Source: Trichomonas tenax
Taxonomy: Eukaryota > Parabasalia > Trichomonadida > Trichomonadidae
Assembly (NCBI GenBank): GCA_023091735.1
Contig: JALKBU010000135.1
Coordinates: 1-64,000 of the forward strand
Reading direction: 5' to 3'
DNA: 64,000 bases
Below the pieces are notes generated by a model, which had not been told where the DNA came from, searched no databases, and was given only the letters and a program-made list of their open reading frames with translations. The position numbers and the translations under genes are program-made. Positions 11,227 through 22,518 of the stretch are shown one piece after another; positions within the stretch are counted from its first letter, which is position 1; the number at the start of each line of letters is the position of its first letter.

Positions 11227-12230
11227 TCAAATGAATTTAGTGAATAAAATATGGAAAAGATGATTATATGATACTAATGATTTTTTTTTTTTTTTGTTTA
11301 ATATCTGCACCATGTTCAACAAGACATTTAACCATTTCAAATGAGTCCAATTCAATTGCTCTAACCAGAGGTGTTTCATATATTGATAACAATCAAATGA
11401 TAATGATGAAACTGATGTAGCAACAATGAATGCCATCTTATAATGATGAATAACTTTTTTGTTAACATTGGCTCCATGTTCAATAAGAAACTGAACAATT
11501 TCAATAGGATTAACTTCAACTGCTCTAAAAAGGTATTCATTAATAATTGATTTATTCATATCTGCATCATGTTCAACAAGGTACTTAACAATTATTATGG
11601 ACTTAACTTCAATGGCAATTTCTAGAGGGGGAAAAAGACATTTGAATAATGATTTGATTAATATATCCTTCAAATAACATTGGTTAATTTCATTTCATGG
11701 TGATAAACATATAACATTGTGCATATAAATAATAGCTGCTTCTAACGCATTGTCTGGAATGACACAGCCATCGTTATATAAAGATATAATGATATTTTTA
11801 TTTCCTCCTTGAATTGCGTAAAGAAAAGTTTGATTTGTTGTCTTGCTCCACATCAATTTAAGCAATTTAAAGCATTTTTCAGAGGTATATTTGCATGTTA
11901 CATCTATTAATGACATACCATTAAATATTTCATCTTTATTGAATCTTTCTTTCATCATATCTTTATGGAATTCATCAAATTCATCCCAAGCAATTCTTTC
12001 GAAAATTAATGGACCATGGATGCAGCAGAATCAATAAGATAGGCTATGTCATCAATCTTTACGATATTATTTTGAAGTTTATCATTCAGTTCAGATTAAA
12101 TTTTCTGAATTTTTTCATCATCAAGCTGAGATTCAGTTAAAGAATGCATTAGATCAATAAGCACTCTAAAGGGTGCAGAAATTTCTAACTCTCCAATCTT
12201 TTGAACCTTCAAATCAGTGATTTTCTTCAT
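11227..12230 (-). pseudogene. Decayed ankyrin-repeat protein
   Basis: Reading from ATG 12230 gives a typical N-terminal region of trichomonad ankyrin proteins (LKVQKIGELEISAPFRVLID). It is cut by a TAA after KIQKI and then by further frame changes. Ankyrin units are legible in pieces: VKYLVEHDADMNK, VQFLIEHGANVNKK and, in a different frame, MVKCLVEHGADIKQK near 11300. At least two stops and two frameshifts are needed to join the parts, one of them near an A-run at 11281-11295. It is a dead member of a large family, probably a once intracellular protein-binding scaffold. Confidence 0.8.
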
Positions 12231-13677
12231 TCTAAATTGTTTATAAATTTACTATCAATTTTGACATTTTGAAAAAAGTTACTTTTTCTCGAGATATCAA
12301 TTAGTTTCTTTATTAAATGTTTGATATATTCATATTTCTAATGCATCTTAAGCGAAAATACCTTTCGAATAATATCTTCTTATCGAAATACACAACTTCA
12401 ACTTGGGAAAAGATGTTATGCATATAACAACTATGTTAGCATAAATAAAAAACATATGTTTATAAAATGATTATTGAGAGAAATAAAACGGACCAATTTA
12501 AACGTTCCTATTTCCTAAAATATTTTTATGAGATATTCAAACATTTTTTTTTTGAGTTTTCAAAGATACAGTCCGTTGGAAATAAAATTCAAAATAATAT
12601 CATCATGTAATGAAGGCAAGAAAAGACTTGACTTCATTACACATCAATTCAGTGTATCAGAATAATGATTCACAAAATTAGATTCATTTAGTTTGAAAAT
12701 TTCCTGCCTCAAAATTGTTATATTGTTGGATGAAGATAACAAAATAATTTTCCTTTCGTTAATCAAACACAACCAAATGATGGTTCATAGCACGAAAATA
12801 AAAAATGTACAACAAAAAGTTGTTTAATTCGAAATTTCTTTAGATTATTTCCAGCCTAGTAATTCTGCTTCAAGTATGTTCTTATGAAGTGATTTTGAAG
12901 GTGAAATTCTGTATAAATATCGATATACTGGACCCTGTGGATACATCCTAGTATACAATCCATCATAGTCATAACACCATCCTTTCCCTTCCCAATATGG
13001 CATCACAGCAAAGCGTGCGTTCGTTGAAGCATAGCTTGAAGCAAAAAGCATTTTAATTTCAACCGTTTTGGACGACAAAATCACATCAAAAATTAATTTC
13101 AACAGTTTTTGACGTCAAAAACACGTCAAAATTTGGATAGCTAATTATGGCTTTGTTCGAAGCATTTGATTTTAACTACAATGTTGTCAAAACTGAAATC
13201 AAAAATTAAACAGGCAAATTTGTCATTTGACATTTAACTGGGTGAGCTTGAAGGACTCTAAGTCAACAAATTATTAATGAAACTTGCTGGGTGAATGATT
13301 TATTTGACTAGAAGTTGAATTATCTCTTTATTAAATGAAATTATATATTTATTTTTATTATTGGACAAACTCAATGTCAAATCAATTACACCGATGTAGT
13401 AGAGAATGCAATTTGTTTTATAAAAGTTAAAATATATTTTATTATTTTAATTTAATATTGAGAATCAAAAACAAATTTGAGAGCAGCTTTTAATGTTTCG
13501 ATTAATACTTTATTGAAGATAAAGCCTCTATGCATTTGAGATTGAGATAAAAACACATTGACAAAACAAAAAAAAGTAGGGTCTGATCCCAAACGGTTAT
13601 TTACTGAATCTGATATTGTAAAGTGTCAAAAAACAATTTGTCAAATAAGTTAACGCCGAAAAAAATTTAAAACCTAA
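12231..13677. other. AT-rich spacer with a 40-bp tandem duplication
   Basis: No supported gene. Two imperfect copies of a 40-bp unit lie at about 13053-13091 and 13093-13131. An open frame at 12845-13051 (about 68 codons from its ATG) has aromatic-rich sequence (YWEGKGWCYDYDGLYTRMYP) but no recognised family; it may be a fragment. Confidence 0.45.
13053..13131. repeat. Imperfect 40-bp tandem duplication
   Basis: A unit beginning TTAATTTCAAC and ending CAAAA occurs twice with a 40-bp period (13053-13091 and 13093-13131), differing at several positions. Confidence 0.6.
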
Positions 13678-14703
13678 ATGGAAACTCGTCCAAAAGTCCA
13701 CGTTTGTTCACTCAGTTTGAGTGCTCTTAGGACGGTTAGTCAGGATCTTGACAACACTATGCGCCAGCTTAACAGTGGCTCCGGAATGACACCGCAGGAG
13801 AAAACTCGGATGGAATTCGAACTTCAGAGGCTCCGCTGGTGTCAATTATCGATGGAATACAACCAGCATCAGCAATTACAGTACATTTATCAGTTTAACG
13901 GCGATAAGGCTGCAAATCCAGAATTCAGGAAAATCAAACTTCGCTCTGTTTTCAGGTTTTGGAAGCGTGAAAAGCTGCGGTCACTCTGGCAGCAGGTTCA
14001 CGAGGAATTACTCAAGAAAAACATTGATACAAGAGTCAATAATAAAAATGATTACTTCATGAGACAAAGAGCGCTGCTTTCTGCACGTTCTTTCATGAAG
14101 GGATTGAATTTCTACACTGTTCCAGTGGAAGATTTAGTTCCAATTGATTTGATCAAAGCAATCGACTCTTTCCAGTGTCCTGAGTCAACAGGCATCGGTT
14201 GGGAAAATCGCAAACGCGGTTTCTGTGAATCTGATGCTGTTAAAGACTTCTCATCCGATAATGAAACAGAAACAAACGAAACGAACACATTTGAAATGAA
14301 TTATCGCGAACAATTCATCTCGCGCGCTGTTGCTCCAGGCGGCGCAGTTCCATTCAAGACCAGAAACATCGATATGGACTCAGAATCAGACGATATTTTC
14401 GTTTTGCACGTCGATAATCAACAGAAATCTGTTAAAAATGCTCCTTCGATAGATTCAGAGTCTGAGCATAAATCAATTGAAGGAAAGGTTGAAGAGGAGG
14501 AAGTGAAGCAAGTTCAGCCAATCGAGGATAATAAAAAGACAGAAGAAATTGTTAAATCACAGAAGACAGAGCAAACTCCATCAAGTAACGCAAGTTCTAA
14601 AATGCCAATGATTATTGGTGGTGTTGTAGCTGCTATAGCTATTGCGGTTCTTTTGTATTTCATGTTCTCTTCTGGTGGTGCAGAGCTTCCTTCTGCAGAG
14701 TAA
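13678..14703 (+). CDS. Predicted tail-anchored membrane protein, family unknown
   Basis: 341 residues. The N-terminal 130 residues are helical and charged (SQDLDNTMRQLNSGSGM, MEFELQRLRWCQLSMEYNQH). A polar acidic linker follows (about 190-300), and a single hydrophobic helix near the C-terminus (about 310-330, MIIGGVVAAIAIAVLLYFMF) has a short tail. That topology is tail-anchored: cytosolic body, membrane-inserted end. No SNARE heptad layer is seen next to the helix, so it is probably not a SNARE. The stop overlaps TAAA. It converges with the next gene, with 67 bp between stops. Confidence 0.75.
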   Translation: METRPKVHVCSLSLSALRTVSQDLDNTMRQLNSGSGMTPQEKTRMEFELQRLRWCQLSMEYNQHQQLQYIYQFNGDKAANPEFRKIKLRSVFRFWKREKLRSLWQQVHEELLKKNIDTRVNNKNDYFMRQRALLSARSFMKGLNFYTVPVEDLVPIDLIKAIDSFQCPESTGIGWENRKRGFCESDAVKDFSSDNETETNETNTFEMNYREQFISRAVAPGGAVPFKTRNIDMDSESDDIFVLHVDNQQKSVKNAPSIDSESEHKSIEGKVEEEEVKQVQPIEDNKKTEEIVKSQKTEQTPSSNASSKMPMIIGGVVAAIAIAVLLYFMFSSGGAELPSAE

Positions 14704-14770
14704 ATACTTGTTTAGATCTAAATAAAAAAAGTTATGTTTCATTCTTAATTATGATAGAAATAACATTTTT

Positions 14771-17700
14771 TTAATCAAGAGATTGCCATTCTTCTTCATG
14801 AACTTTGCGAACAGTGCTTGAGAATGTTCTAAGTGTTCTAACTTTCTTCTTTGTGGTGCTTTTAGCAATTGCGTTCTCTACTTGGCCAACAGCAACTTGT
14901 TTCTCGCGATCGTTAACAGATGAGAAAGCAATTCTTGCTGCTTCAGGAGACTTTGCTTTGACATCTTTGAATAGTTGTGAAGCAGTGGAAATGATATCAG
15001 AGCCTTTCTGAGGATCATTACCAAGCAATGATATTGCTCTAACAGCAATTCTTGCAGCTGCCTCCAAGCAGACATCATTTAATTTTGCAAGTTGGACACC
15101 AAGGCGAACAAAGAGCATGTAAACAGATGAATTTGTGGCATCTGTTGTGCAGAGATCTTCAATGATCTTCAAGTCATGGAATGAGAATAATTTCGTTCCA
15201 ACAACAGGATTCTCTGAGAGACATGTAGCAATTGTATTCATTCCTCCTTTCTTGAATGCTGTCCACAAGAACTCGCAGACATCATCGCGATCAATGTTTT
15301 GGCATTTTCTAACTGCGAGTCTTACAATGTCGCCTTTCTTGTTGATAGATAATTGGCTCTTGAGAACTACATCAAGAACTTTGTTTGCCGAATTGCTGCA
15401 CTTAGAAAGCATCATTATGAACAGCTGTGGAGTGTTGTTATCAACTGCAGCTTTAGAAATGATTTCACATGTTTCTAAAATCTCCGCTTCACTGCCTGAG
15501 TGTACAAGTAATGCAGCAGCTTCACGCGAGAAAGCCTTTGTGAAAACAAGATTTGCCAATCTTAGCCATGCCTTTGGTGTCTTATCGCTAACTCTGTGAG
15601 CGCATGATACAGAGAAGGACGATAACAATGAATTATTCTCAACAGCATCGAGTGCAGAAAGCATTAGTGTTTCATCAATTGGTCCATTCTCGTACTTGAA
15701 GACGGCAGCGAGACCAGTAAATGCAGAAGAAACACGCCACACATCACCGCACTTGATCTCCGAAACCAAGAAAGTAACAAGTTCGTGTGTGTTGACTCCA
15801 CAATTCGATGGACCTAAGAAAGCAATTGATGAAAGAATATCAGCAAGTGACTTCTCATAGTTTGATCTGAAGTCAGAGATCTTCAGCCAATCAAGTTCAC
15901 TGAATATCTTCATTGCATCATTCAATACAACACCGAACTTTGTCTTGAAGCTGTCGAAACTGAAGAAGTTTGGCTGATCCGGAATTTGTCTTAATAGAGA
16001 GCAGAATGCTGCAGCAACACAAATGGCTGATGGAGAGATTTCACAAAACTCAAGGCCAACAGGGAATTGCGAAATCAATGTTGAAACATCTTCTCCTCTT
16101 GAAACTTTTTTAGAGGAATGACTTAAAACAGACAACAAGAAGTTCTTAGCAATGCTCATGTCACCGAATGAGTTCTTAACGCAAGAAGAGATCTGTGGCT
16201 CATAGAGATCAAGGCATTTCTGACCATCGAACTGCTCAATGACTTTCACCAAGACAGGGAAACCGCGTTCAACGATTCTTGAGATCTTCGTTTCGACAGC
16301 TCTTGTTGCAGAAGTGACAATATCATCAAGCATTTCACCAGGACTGATTCCATCGATGAGGCTTAATGCTATTCTCAAGCAGCATGCTTTGACTTGCGGC
16401 ATTGGTTCGATTGTTGCATTAGCAAATCCTGGCAATGCATTTGACGACAAAACTGTTTTGACAATCTTAACACACTCTTGCTTGTGCGCTGATGATGATG
16501 TGGCAACATTGAAAATAAAGTCGTCAGGACGAGGATCATCTCTCTTCTGTAGCAATAGCATTGCACGTGTAATAACTTCGAAAAGATCCTCCTTGCATCC
16601 AACAACTCTGATCATATCAGAGAATGCACCGCATGCAGATAATTCGAGTGATATTGATGATCCTGCTTTTCGTGGATAAACAATATCAAAGTTGGGGTTC
16701 AAAACTGTTGAATAAGCAAGAATATTTCTTACAAGATGGAAGAATGTCTGTTTGGAATAAGGAAGGACTGTCTCCGATAACATTTGTGAGACAAGTTTCA
16801 TATCTTCTATATCGTATTTATTGCCTTGTGGTGCTAAAACAGGAAGAAGTTTTGCAAAAGCACCAGTAACGAAGAATAATGTATATGGACTTAGTGCAGA
16901 AGCAGAATGAATCTTAGACATTAATATTCTGCATTGTGTGCCAACAAGTGGCATTGCAGTTAATCTGGCGCAGCAAGAATCATATAATGAAATAAGAGCA
17001 AATAATGCAGCATTTTCGGATAAACCATTCTTTGTAAGTTCATCCAAATCGTGCATTGCTTTGACGATATTGTTATCACTTAATTCAGCATTCTTGAACA
17101 AAGAAGCATAAATCAAACACTTGCCCGGGCCTCTCCATTTGTCGATGTGCTTCATAACCTCGTCAACATAACCGCATCTGACACTCCATAAGCTGGCAAT
17201 TTCAGCACTGATTCTCATTCTTTCGATATCATTTTGTGCATCAACTAATGTGTCTAAAATCAGCATATGAAGGTTTGCTGGCAACAGAGATGCTTTGTCG
17301 CTTAACAAGATGTTCAATATTATTGCATGTGACATAGCAAAGTTTTGATTTGATCCAATAAGAAGTATCAAGAACTGTGTGCACTCTTCCTTTGATAGTT
17401 GACCAAGAATCTGTGGAATAATTTCACAAACTCTGATAGCGAACGTTTGTGCTGTGAGCCTTGTATAAAGAGGACCTGCTTTTTGAGGTGCTGGAACACT
17501 GTGGAACAATAATTCAGATTTTGGAGGCATTGGTGAAGTGATGATTGACTTAATGAATCCTTCTGGAGGATTCTCCTTCAACAATTTAGGAAGAAGTCTG
17601 ATTAAGTATGGATAAACAGGACCTTGCGTCGTCTTTGCCATTGCCATAAGTAAACCAATGATTGCTGTGTTTGTCAATGAATTTTCAGCTTTAGATGCCG

Positions 17701-19276
17701 CATCAATGAACTTTATAACTCCATTAATGTCAGGATTGCGAGCAATTCCGGAACAAACAATACGAAGGAAAGCTTTGATCTGTCTGTTTGCTACTATTGA
17801 GTTTTCTGTAACGAACTTTGTTGCTAATGTTAACTGATTTGCTGCTAAATCTAATGGAGTATATTTCTGTGGTAAAACAGCGAGCAAGCGGAAAGATGCA
17901 AGGAAATCTGGTTCCCAAACGTTCTTAGCTGTCAATGCACGCTGCAGGAATTTTGTAATGTTGCTTGAGACTTTGATACATTGTGTTTCAGCGTCATCAG
18001 AAGATCCGATGATATTTGCCGCGAGAAGTGAAAAACCTCTGAGTACAGCTGCAATCTGTGGATTGTTCTCTGGTGGTGTTGCTAAACACAACATCGATGT
18101 CTCGAGATACATTGTAGCAATATCTGGATAAATGCCATTGAGATTTGTCATTAATTGACAACAAGCAAATCTCGCTTCTTCGGCATCACTCGAAGAAAGC
18201 TGCAAACTCACAGCTGCAGCTTCGTGCGCCATCGCTTTGTCAGATGCAAGGAAGCGAAGACAGTGAAGCTGTGACGCTGTTGGTGGCTGCTCAGCTGCAA
18301 TTTGTGTGAATAAATTTGATCTAACATCATGACCGAACAAAGACAAGATTTGTGTTAAGTCTGAAAGTTGGTTCTTGCGTACGAAATCAAAGATAATGTT
18401 GATGTTTTCGAATAAGAATTGTGGTGAAATAATATCCAAAAAATGTCGAAAAACTGATGAGAAAATTTTGTTATATTTGGTAAATATGGCGAATGTTTCC
18501 TGGAAATCTGATTCCTGACTCTGCTGTTTACCAATAGCGAATTCTTTAACTTCAACAGTTTTATTTTGCTTGAGTAAAGGTAAAGCAGCAATTTTTGCAA
18601 TGAGATATGACATTTCATCATCGACGAAAGCAGAATTTGATGAATTTGAAATTGTTGAATCGATAATTGATAAAATTTTCTGAACGTGATTTTGATTTGA
18701 TTTAACAAGAGTACGCATTAACTTTATCGCAAGAATCTGCATATGTTCTTGTGGAAGCATAATCGATTGTTTAACAAGACCAATTATTTTTTCATCGTAA
18801 GCTTTGACATCAATGTATGATATTTGTAAACAAGCTCTGGTTAGATACATCGCAGGATGATTTAAAGACTCGTCTGACTTAATAAAAGAGAAAATCGATT
18901 TAATAAGACCGGCAAGCATTGACTTTGACGTGTGTCCGAGGCGTTTTATGACGTGAGCAGCAGCGTAAAGCTTTGAAACTGTCGGACTTTTGCTTGTTGT
19001 CGTTATTAAATTCCATAATTTTGGTGATTTTAGAGAAGAATAGATTTTTATCAAACAAATTGCAATACGGATCGAACAATGGAAGCTAATACGTCCTTTG
19101 TTGACATTTAAAAGCGCTATCAAAATATTTTCAACATTTTCAACATCTTTCTCAGTCAATTTCTCATTGGATACGATTTCCTCGAAGTTGACAAGCTTGC
19201 TCGTGAGAATCTCTTCCGCTGGCATCAATTTGCCTTGTTTTGAAAGAGCAGTAAGCTCAGAAAGAAGCTGGTTCAT
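14771..19276 (-). CDS. Large HEAT-repeat protein, HEATR5/Laa1-like
   Basis: 1501 residues made almost wholly of paired helices. The N-terminal 180 residues (KGRISFHCSIRIAICLIKIY, LYAAAHVIKRLGHTSKSMLA, MYLTRACLQISY) follow the start of HEATR5/p200, a partner of AP-1 and aftiphilin in clathrin traffic. The rest shows regular HEAT-like units (ALLVHSGSEAEILETCEIIS). The assignment is by pattern, so another alpha-solenoid trafficking protein is possible. The ATG at 19276 is clear and the stop overlaps TAAA. Several antisense open frames inside it are shadows. Confidence 0.55.
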   Translation of the reverse strand: MNQLLSELTALSKQGKLMPAEEILTSKLVNFEEIVSNEKLTEKDVENVENILIALLNVNKGRISFHCSIRIAICLIKIYSSLKSPKLWNLITTTSKSPTVSKLYAAAHVIKRLGHTSKSMLAGLIKSIFSFIKSDESLNHPAMYLTRACLQISYIDVKAYDEKIIGLVKQSIMLPQEHMQILAIKLMRTLVKSNQNHVQKILSIIDSTISNSSNSAFVDDEMSYLIAKIAALPLLKQNKTVEVKEFAIGKQQSQESDFQETFAIFTKYNKIFSSVFRHFLDIISPQFLFENINIIFDFVRKNQLSDLTQILSLFGHDVRSNLFTQIAAEQPPTASQLHCLRFLASDKAMAHEAAAVSLQLSSSDAEEARFACCQLMTNLNGIYPDIATMYLETSMLCLATPPENNPQIAAVLRGFSLLAANIIGSSDDAETQCIKVSSNITKFLQRALTAKNVWEPDFLASFRLLAVLPQKYTPLDLAANQLTLATKFVTENSIVANRQIKAFLRIVCSGIARNPDINGVIKFIDAASKAENSLTNTAIIGLLMAMAKTTQGPVYPYLIRLLPKLLKENPPEGFIKSIITSPMPPKSELLFHSVPAPQKAGPLYTRLTAQTFAIRVCEIIPQILGQLSKEECTQFLILLIGSNQNFAMSHAIILNILLSDKASLLPANLHMLILDTLVDAQNDIERMRISAEIASLWSVRCGYVDEVMKHIDKWRGPGKCLIYASLFKNAELSDNNIVKAMHDLDELTKNGLSENAALFALISLYDSCCARLTAMPLVGTQCRILMSKIHSASALSPYTLFFVTGAFAKLLPVLAPQGNKYDIEDMKLVSQMLSETVLPYSKQTFFHLVRNILAYSTVLNPNFDIVYPRKAGSSISLELSACGAFSDMIRVVGCKEDLFEVITRAMLLLQKRDDPRPDDFIFNVATSSSAHKQECVKIVKTVLSSNALPGFANATIEPMPQVKACCLRIALSLIDGISPGEMLDDIVTSATRAVETKISRIVERGFPVLVKVIEQFDGQKCLDLYEPQISSCVKNSFGDMSIAKNFLLSVLSHSSKKVSRGEDVSTLISQFPVGLEFCEISPSAICVAAAFCSLLRQIPDQPNFFSFDSFKTKFGVVLNDAMKIFSELDWLKISDFRSNYEKSLADILSSIAFLGPSNCGVNTHELVTFLVSEIKCGDVWRVSSAFTGLAAVFKYENGPIDETLMLSALDAVENNSLLSSFSVSCAHRVSDKTPKAWLRLANLVFTKAFSREAAALLVHSGSEAEILETCEIISKAAVDNNTPQLFIMMLSKCSNSANKVLDVVLKSQLSINKKGDIVRLAVRKCQNIDRDDVCEFLWTAFKKGGMNTIATCLSENPVVGTKLFSFHDLKIIEDLCTTDATNSSVYMLFVRLGVQLAKLNDVCLEAAARIAVRAISLLGNDPQKGSDIISTASQLFKDVKAKSPEAARIAFSSVNDREKQVAVGQVENAIAKSTTKKKVRTLRTFSSTVRKVHEEEWQSLD

Positions 19277-19716
19277 TCAATAAAATGATATTTTTAGGGA
19301 TATGTTTTTCAAATTTTTATAGTAAAACACTGTATCGGAGATATATCGATTTGACCAAGAAATTAATTTGGCAATAATACGTTTTCTATTGATCTCTGTT
19401 ATCACTATATTTATATTCCATACTTCTTTTATTCATTATTTTCCTATTTACAGCCTTCAATTCAAAATATTATTTAAACAATATCTGATTAAAGGAAATA
19501 ACCTCTATACATATCACAACCTTTCATTTTATTATGAAAAATATAAAATTTGCAAATGCTATGCAATTTCGATTCAAATTCAAAGTTTTATTAATCTTTC
19601 GAAAGATTTCTACATTAGTAAACATATATTTCTTGATTAGAAGATTATTGCTATATTATGATTTTGAGTGTTAGGAAAAATGAATTTGAATTTGCGATAA
19701 ATCAAACAAATATTTT
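19277..19716. other. AT-rich spacer
   Basis: Between the HEATR5-like start and the Sec10 3' end. The 90-codon open frame at 19368-19640 is AT-driven, starts at a non-ATG codon and resembles nothing. Confidence 0.5.
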
Positions 19717-22050
19717 TTAAAGAGCATTGATTAAATCGCCTTCCTTAGCATCCGATCTGAGTGGAAGAAGTCTTCTTGCCAAGTCAACAGCCTTTGGCTG
19801 CATCTATAGATCCTTCTTGATCATCTGGATTCTATCGACAGGTGTGCACATGAGTTTTGCAGCCTTATCTAAGTCATCGAACTTATTGTTGACGAAATCA
19901 AGATTAAACTTTGCAAAGGCTGTTCTATATTCATTGATATCCATAGAGAACTGCATTGTGCCGTTCGGGAATTCGTATCTAAGTTCGAAGAATGCTTCAA
20001 CGATTGTATCAATTAACTCCTTGCAAAGAACAGTGCAGAACGAAATATTATTCTCACCAGTAAGTGCTTGAAGATCGTTGATGATGGAGTTTGGACCAAC
20101 AAGGACTTGGCAAATCTCTTGGCAGGAAGGAGAAGCGGAATCTAAATCGAAGTTCTGCTTCAAGAATGCGGTCTTAAAGTTCTTTGATGAAACAATTAAC
20201 TTAACACGATTAACAATCGTATTAATGCAGATCTGAAGGTTGCTTGTGATACCTTCTTCGAGAGATGTAATCAAAGCATCCTTTTCTCTGATGAAGTCTT
20301 CATGAATGTTTGGCTTTTGCATAAGGGTTGGTTTAAAAAGTTGTGTGTATTTGCCTTCAATTGTAAGAATCGCAGAGTTGACAATCGTTGTAATGTTAAA
20401 GAACTGAGGAACAATGTTGACATCGTTTTCTTTCTGAAGACAGATCTTACAGGCTTCGAGGAATGTCAAAAGATATTCACGAAGATTTGCTTGGATGACA
20501 ATATCAATAAGATTCTTCAAGAATTGGTGCTTCTTCTGTGGATCGGCAAGAGCAATGCAGCGCTCCCAAGCAGCAGATCCAATACTGATAATATCAGAAG
20601 GAAGTTCGCGATTGAATTCTGATAAAATATCATACTTAGTTTCATCTTTTCTTGTGATCCATTTCTTCGCATTTTCGATAATACCTTTGAGTTTCTTGAT
20701 GAGATCTTTGACTTCGTTCTGCAGTGATATACCAACAACTTGTGTTTCGTACTTCTCGTACTCTATCTGGAATGGCCTGAATGCGTTATCTGTGATGATT
20801 TGGTTGTTGAATGTCTGTCCTTCAAGTGACCAAACGTTTTTAAGCATTTCGCTTGTTTCGTTGTGAATTCTAAAGAACATTTCGCAGAATTTGAGTTCTT
20901 CATTGCAGTTTTGCTTAGTTTCGAGCGCCTTTGGATCTTTTTCGCCAGATTGTTTCATTTGCGCTTCACGAGCTCTTTGTTCAGCTTGTTTTCTTTCAAT
21001 CTTTTCGAGATAGTATTTTAAGACATTCGTGATGTATGGTTTAAATACTCCATCGAAGACCATTTGGACCAATGCAGTTTTAGGCTGTTGGTTCTGATTG
21101 AAAATTGTATCCATAACTTCCCAATTCTTCTTGCAATCCGTAACAAAGAAAGCACATGTCTCTCTGTAGTGATCAATAAGAATGTTTTCGCTCTGATATA
21201 AATAAGATTCCTTGAATAAATATTTGTTGTTTGGATCTGACATGAGTGGTGTTGATTTGATGAAAGATTCGATAGCAAGATACTCGGCCTGTAGTAATTC
21301 AAGTGCTGCTGCACACTTTGCTTGTTCATATTTATTAACTTTATAATTCTTTTGGAATTCTTCAACTAATTGATGCTTCAAAATCTCTTTGTAACTTTGT
21401 AAATTGAGTTTGGCATTTAACAAATACTCACCTTCAGCAGAAGCGACGATTTTGATCAATTTTGCAATAAGTTCTGCTCTTTGATATAAAGATTGTGGTA
21501 ATTTCATGTTTGAAACGAGTTTTTCAAGAGGATCGAAAGCAGGAACTAAACCAACGACATCAGGAGAAGAATTTGGATCTTGATTTTGTGCAATTGATGG
21601 TTTAACCACTGGCGGATCTTCAAGATCATTGTTAAACTGTTGAATGAAGCCAATAACGATTCTCATATCTTCAGCTCTTTGAACAAGTGAAGCTGCAAAG
21701 TCCAATTTCTCTGTAACTTTCGCAAATTCTGTAGATACTTGATTTGTTGATGCGTAAAGCTCGTTTGACTTGCTTTTCGCTGTTTGAAGCTGATCCGTGA
21801 TTTTACTTAAGTTTGCGACAAAATCTTGTTGCTTCGTTGATGCTTCATTTGCGTAATGTTTCAAATCCATGATGTTGCTTTCTTTAAGTTTAAGCAAATC
21901 GATCTGATCAACTTTTAACGCTTTCTCGATATCAGCGAGCATAAATTCAGTGACAGGGATCTTCTTCGCCTCTCTGTCGCGAACTGCGCTCATGTATTTA
22001 CCAGCGGTTATGGAGTCAAGGTAGTAAATCGTGCTATCCTTAGACTTCAT
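19717..22050 (-). CDS. Exocyst subunit Sec10 (EXOC5), with an in-frame TAG before the likely end
   Basis: Subunit of the exocyst tether that docks secretory vesicles at the plasma membrane. From ATG 22050 the frame runs 748 codons to TAG (19806-19804). The N-terminal coiled-coil region (residues about 75-150, VTEKLDFAASLVQRAEDMRI) and the helical bundles (VEEFQKNYKVNKYEQAKCAA, LAIESFIKSTP) follow the Sec10 pattern. After the TAG the same frame continues 28 codons (AVDLARRLLPLRSDAKEGDL...) to TAA at 19719-19717, which overlaps TAAA as many real stops here do. The tail has normal codon use and an amphipathic pattern. Possible readings are stop readthrough, a recent nonsense allele with a functional shorter protein, or a base error. 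I give the span to the TAA; the certain part is 19804-22050. Confidence 0.7.
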
Positions 22051-22518
22051 TTGTCACCTTTCTTTGATTTTATTTTTATCGTTGAATACAAATTATTTTT
22101 ATTTTTCGGTTCAAAACATTATCAAATTACCTAAAATTGATGTAGTCCTATTTCATCAAGTTTTTATTATTGCAAATGATTTTTCTCGAGATTTTCAAAT
22201 GTCAATATCTAATTAAACTCAATAAATTGATTCGATATATATTATTAGATCATTTTATTAATTTTAATATTCTTAATATTAATTTTTTCATTTGAAAAAT
22301 TAATATTAGTTTATTTTATATTTTTTAAAAAATTATAAAATTTCGTTTATAATTTAGATTACACTTAATTCGAAGTGCGTAGTTTTTTTTTTGAAGCGTT
22401 TTGAATCACATTTAGCAAATTATGCTTAATATTACTTTTTCGTTGTAAAAGATATTACGTTTTAGCGAAGATGAAATACATATACAGTTTATTTAGCATG
22501 AGCACATAAAAGAAAACA
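22051..22518. other. AT-rich spacer
   Basis: Very AT-rich. The Sec10 start is preceded by GGTGACAA on its strand. Nothing else is recognised. Confidence 0.5.

Noticed and set aside
12845..13102. 85-codon minus-strand open frame as a gene
   Set aside because: The first codon is TTG, part of the frame overlaps a tandem duplication and no family is recognised; left as a note within the spacer.
14771..19276. Antisense open frames up to 154 codons within the HEAT-repeat gene
   Set aside because: They fall opposite a continuous 1501-codon gene with regular repeats.
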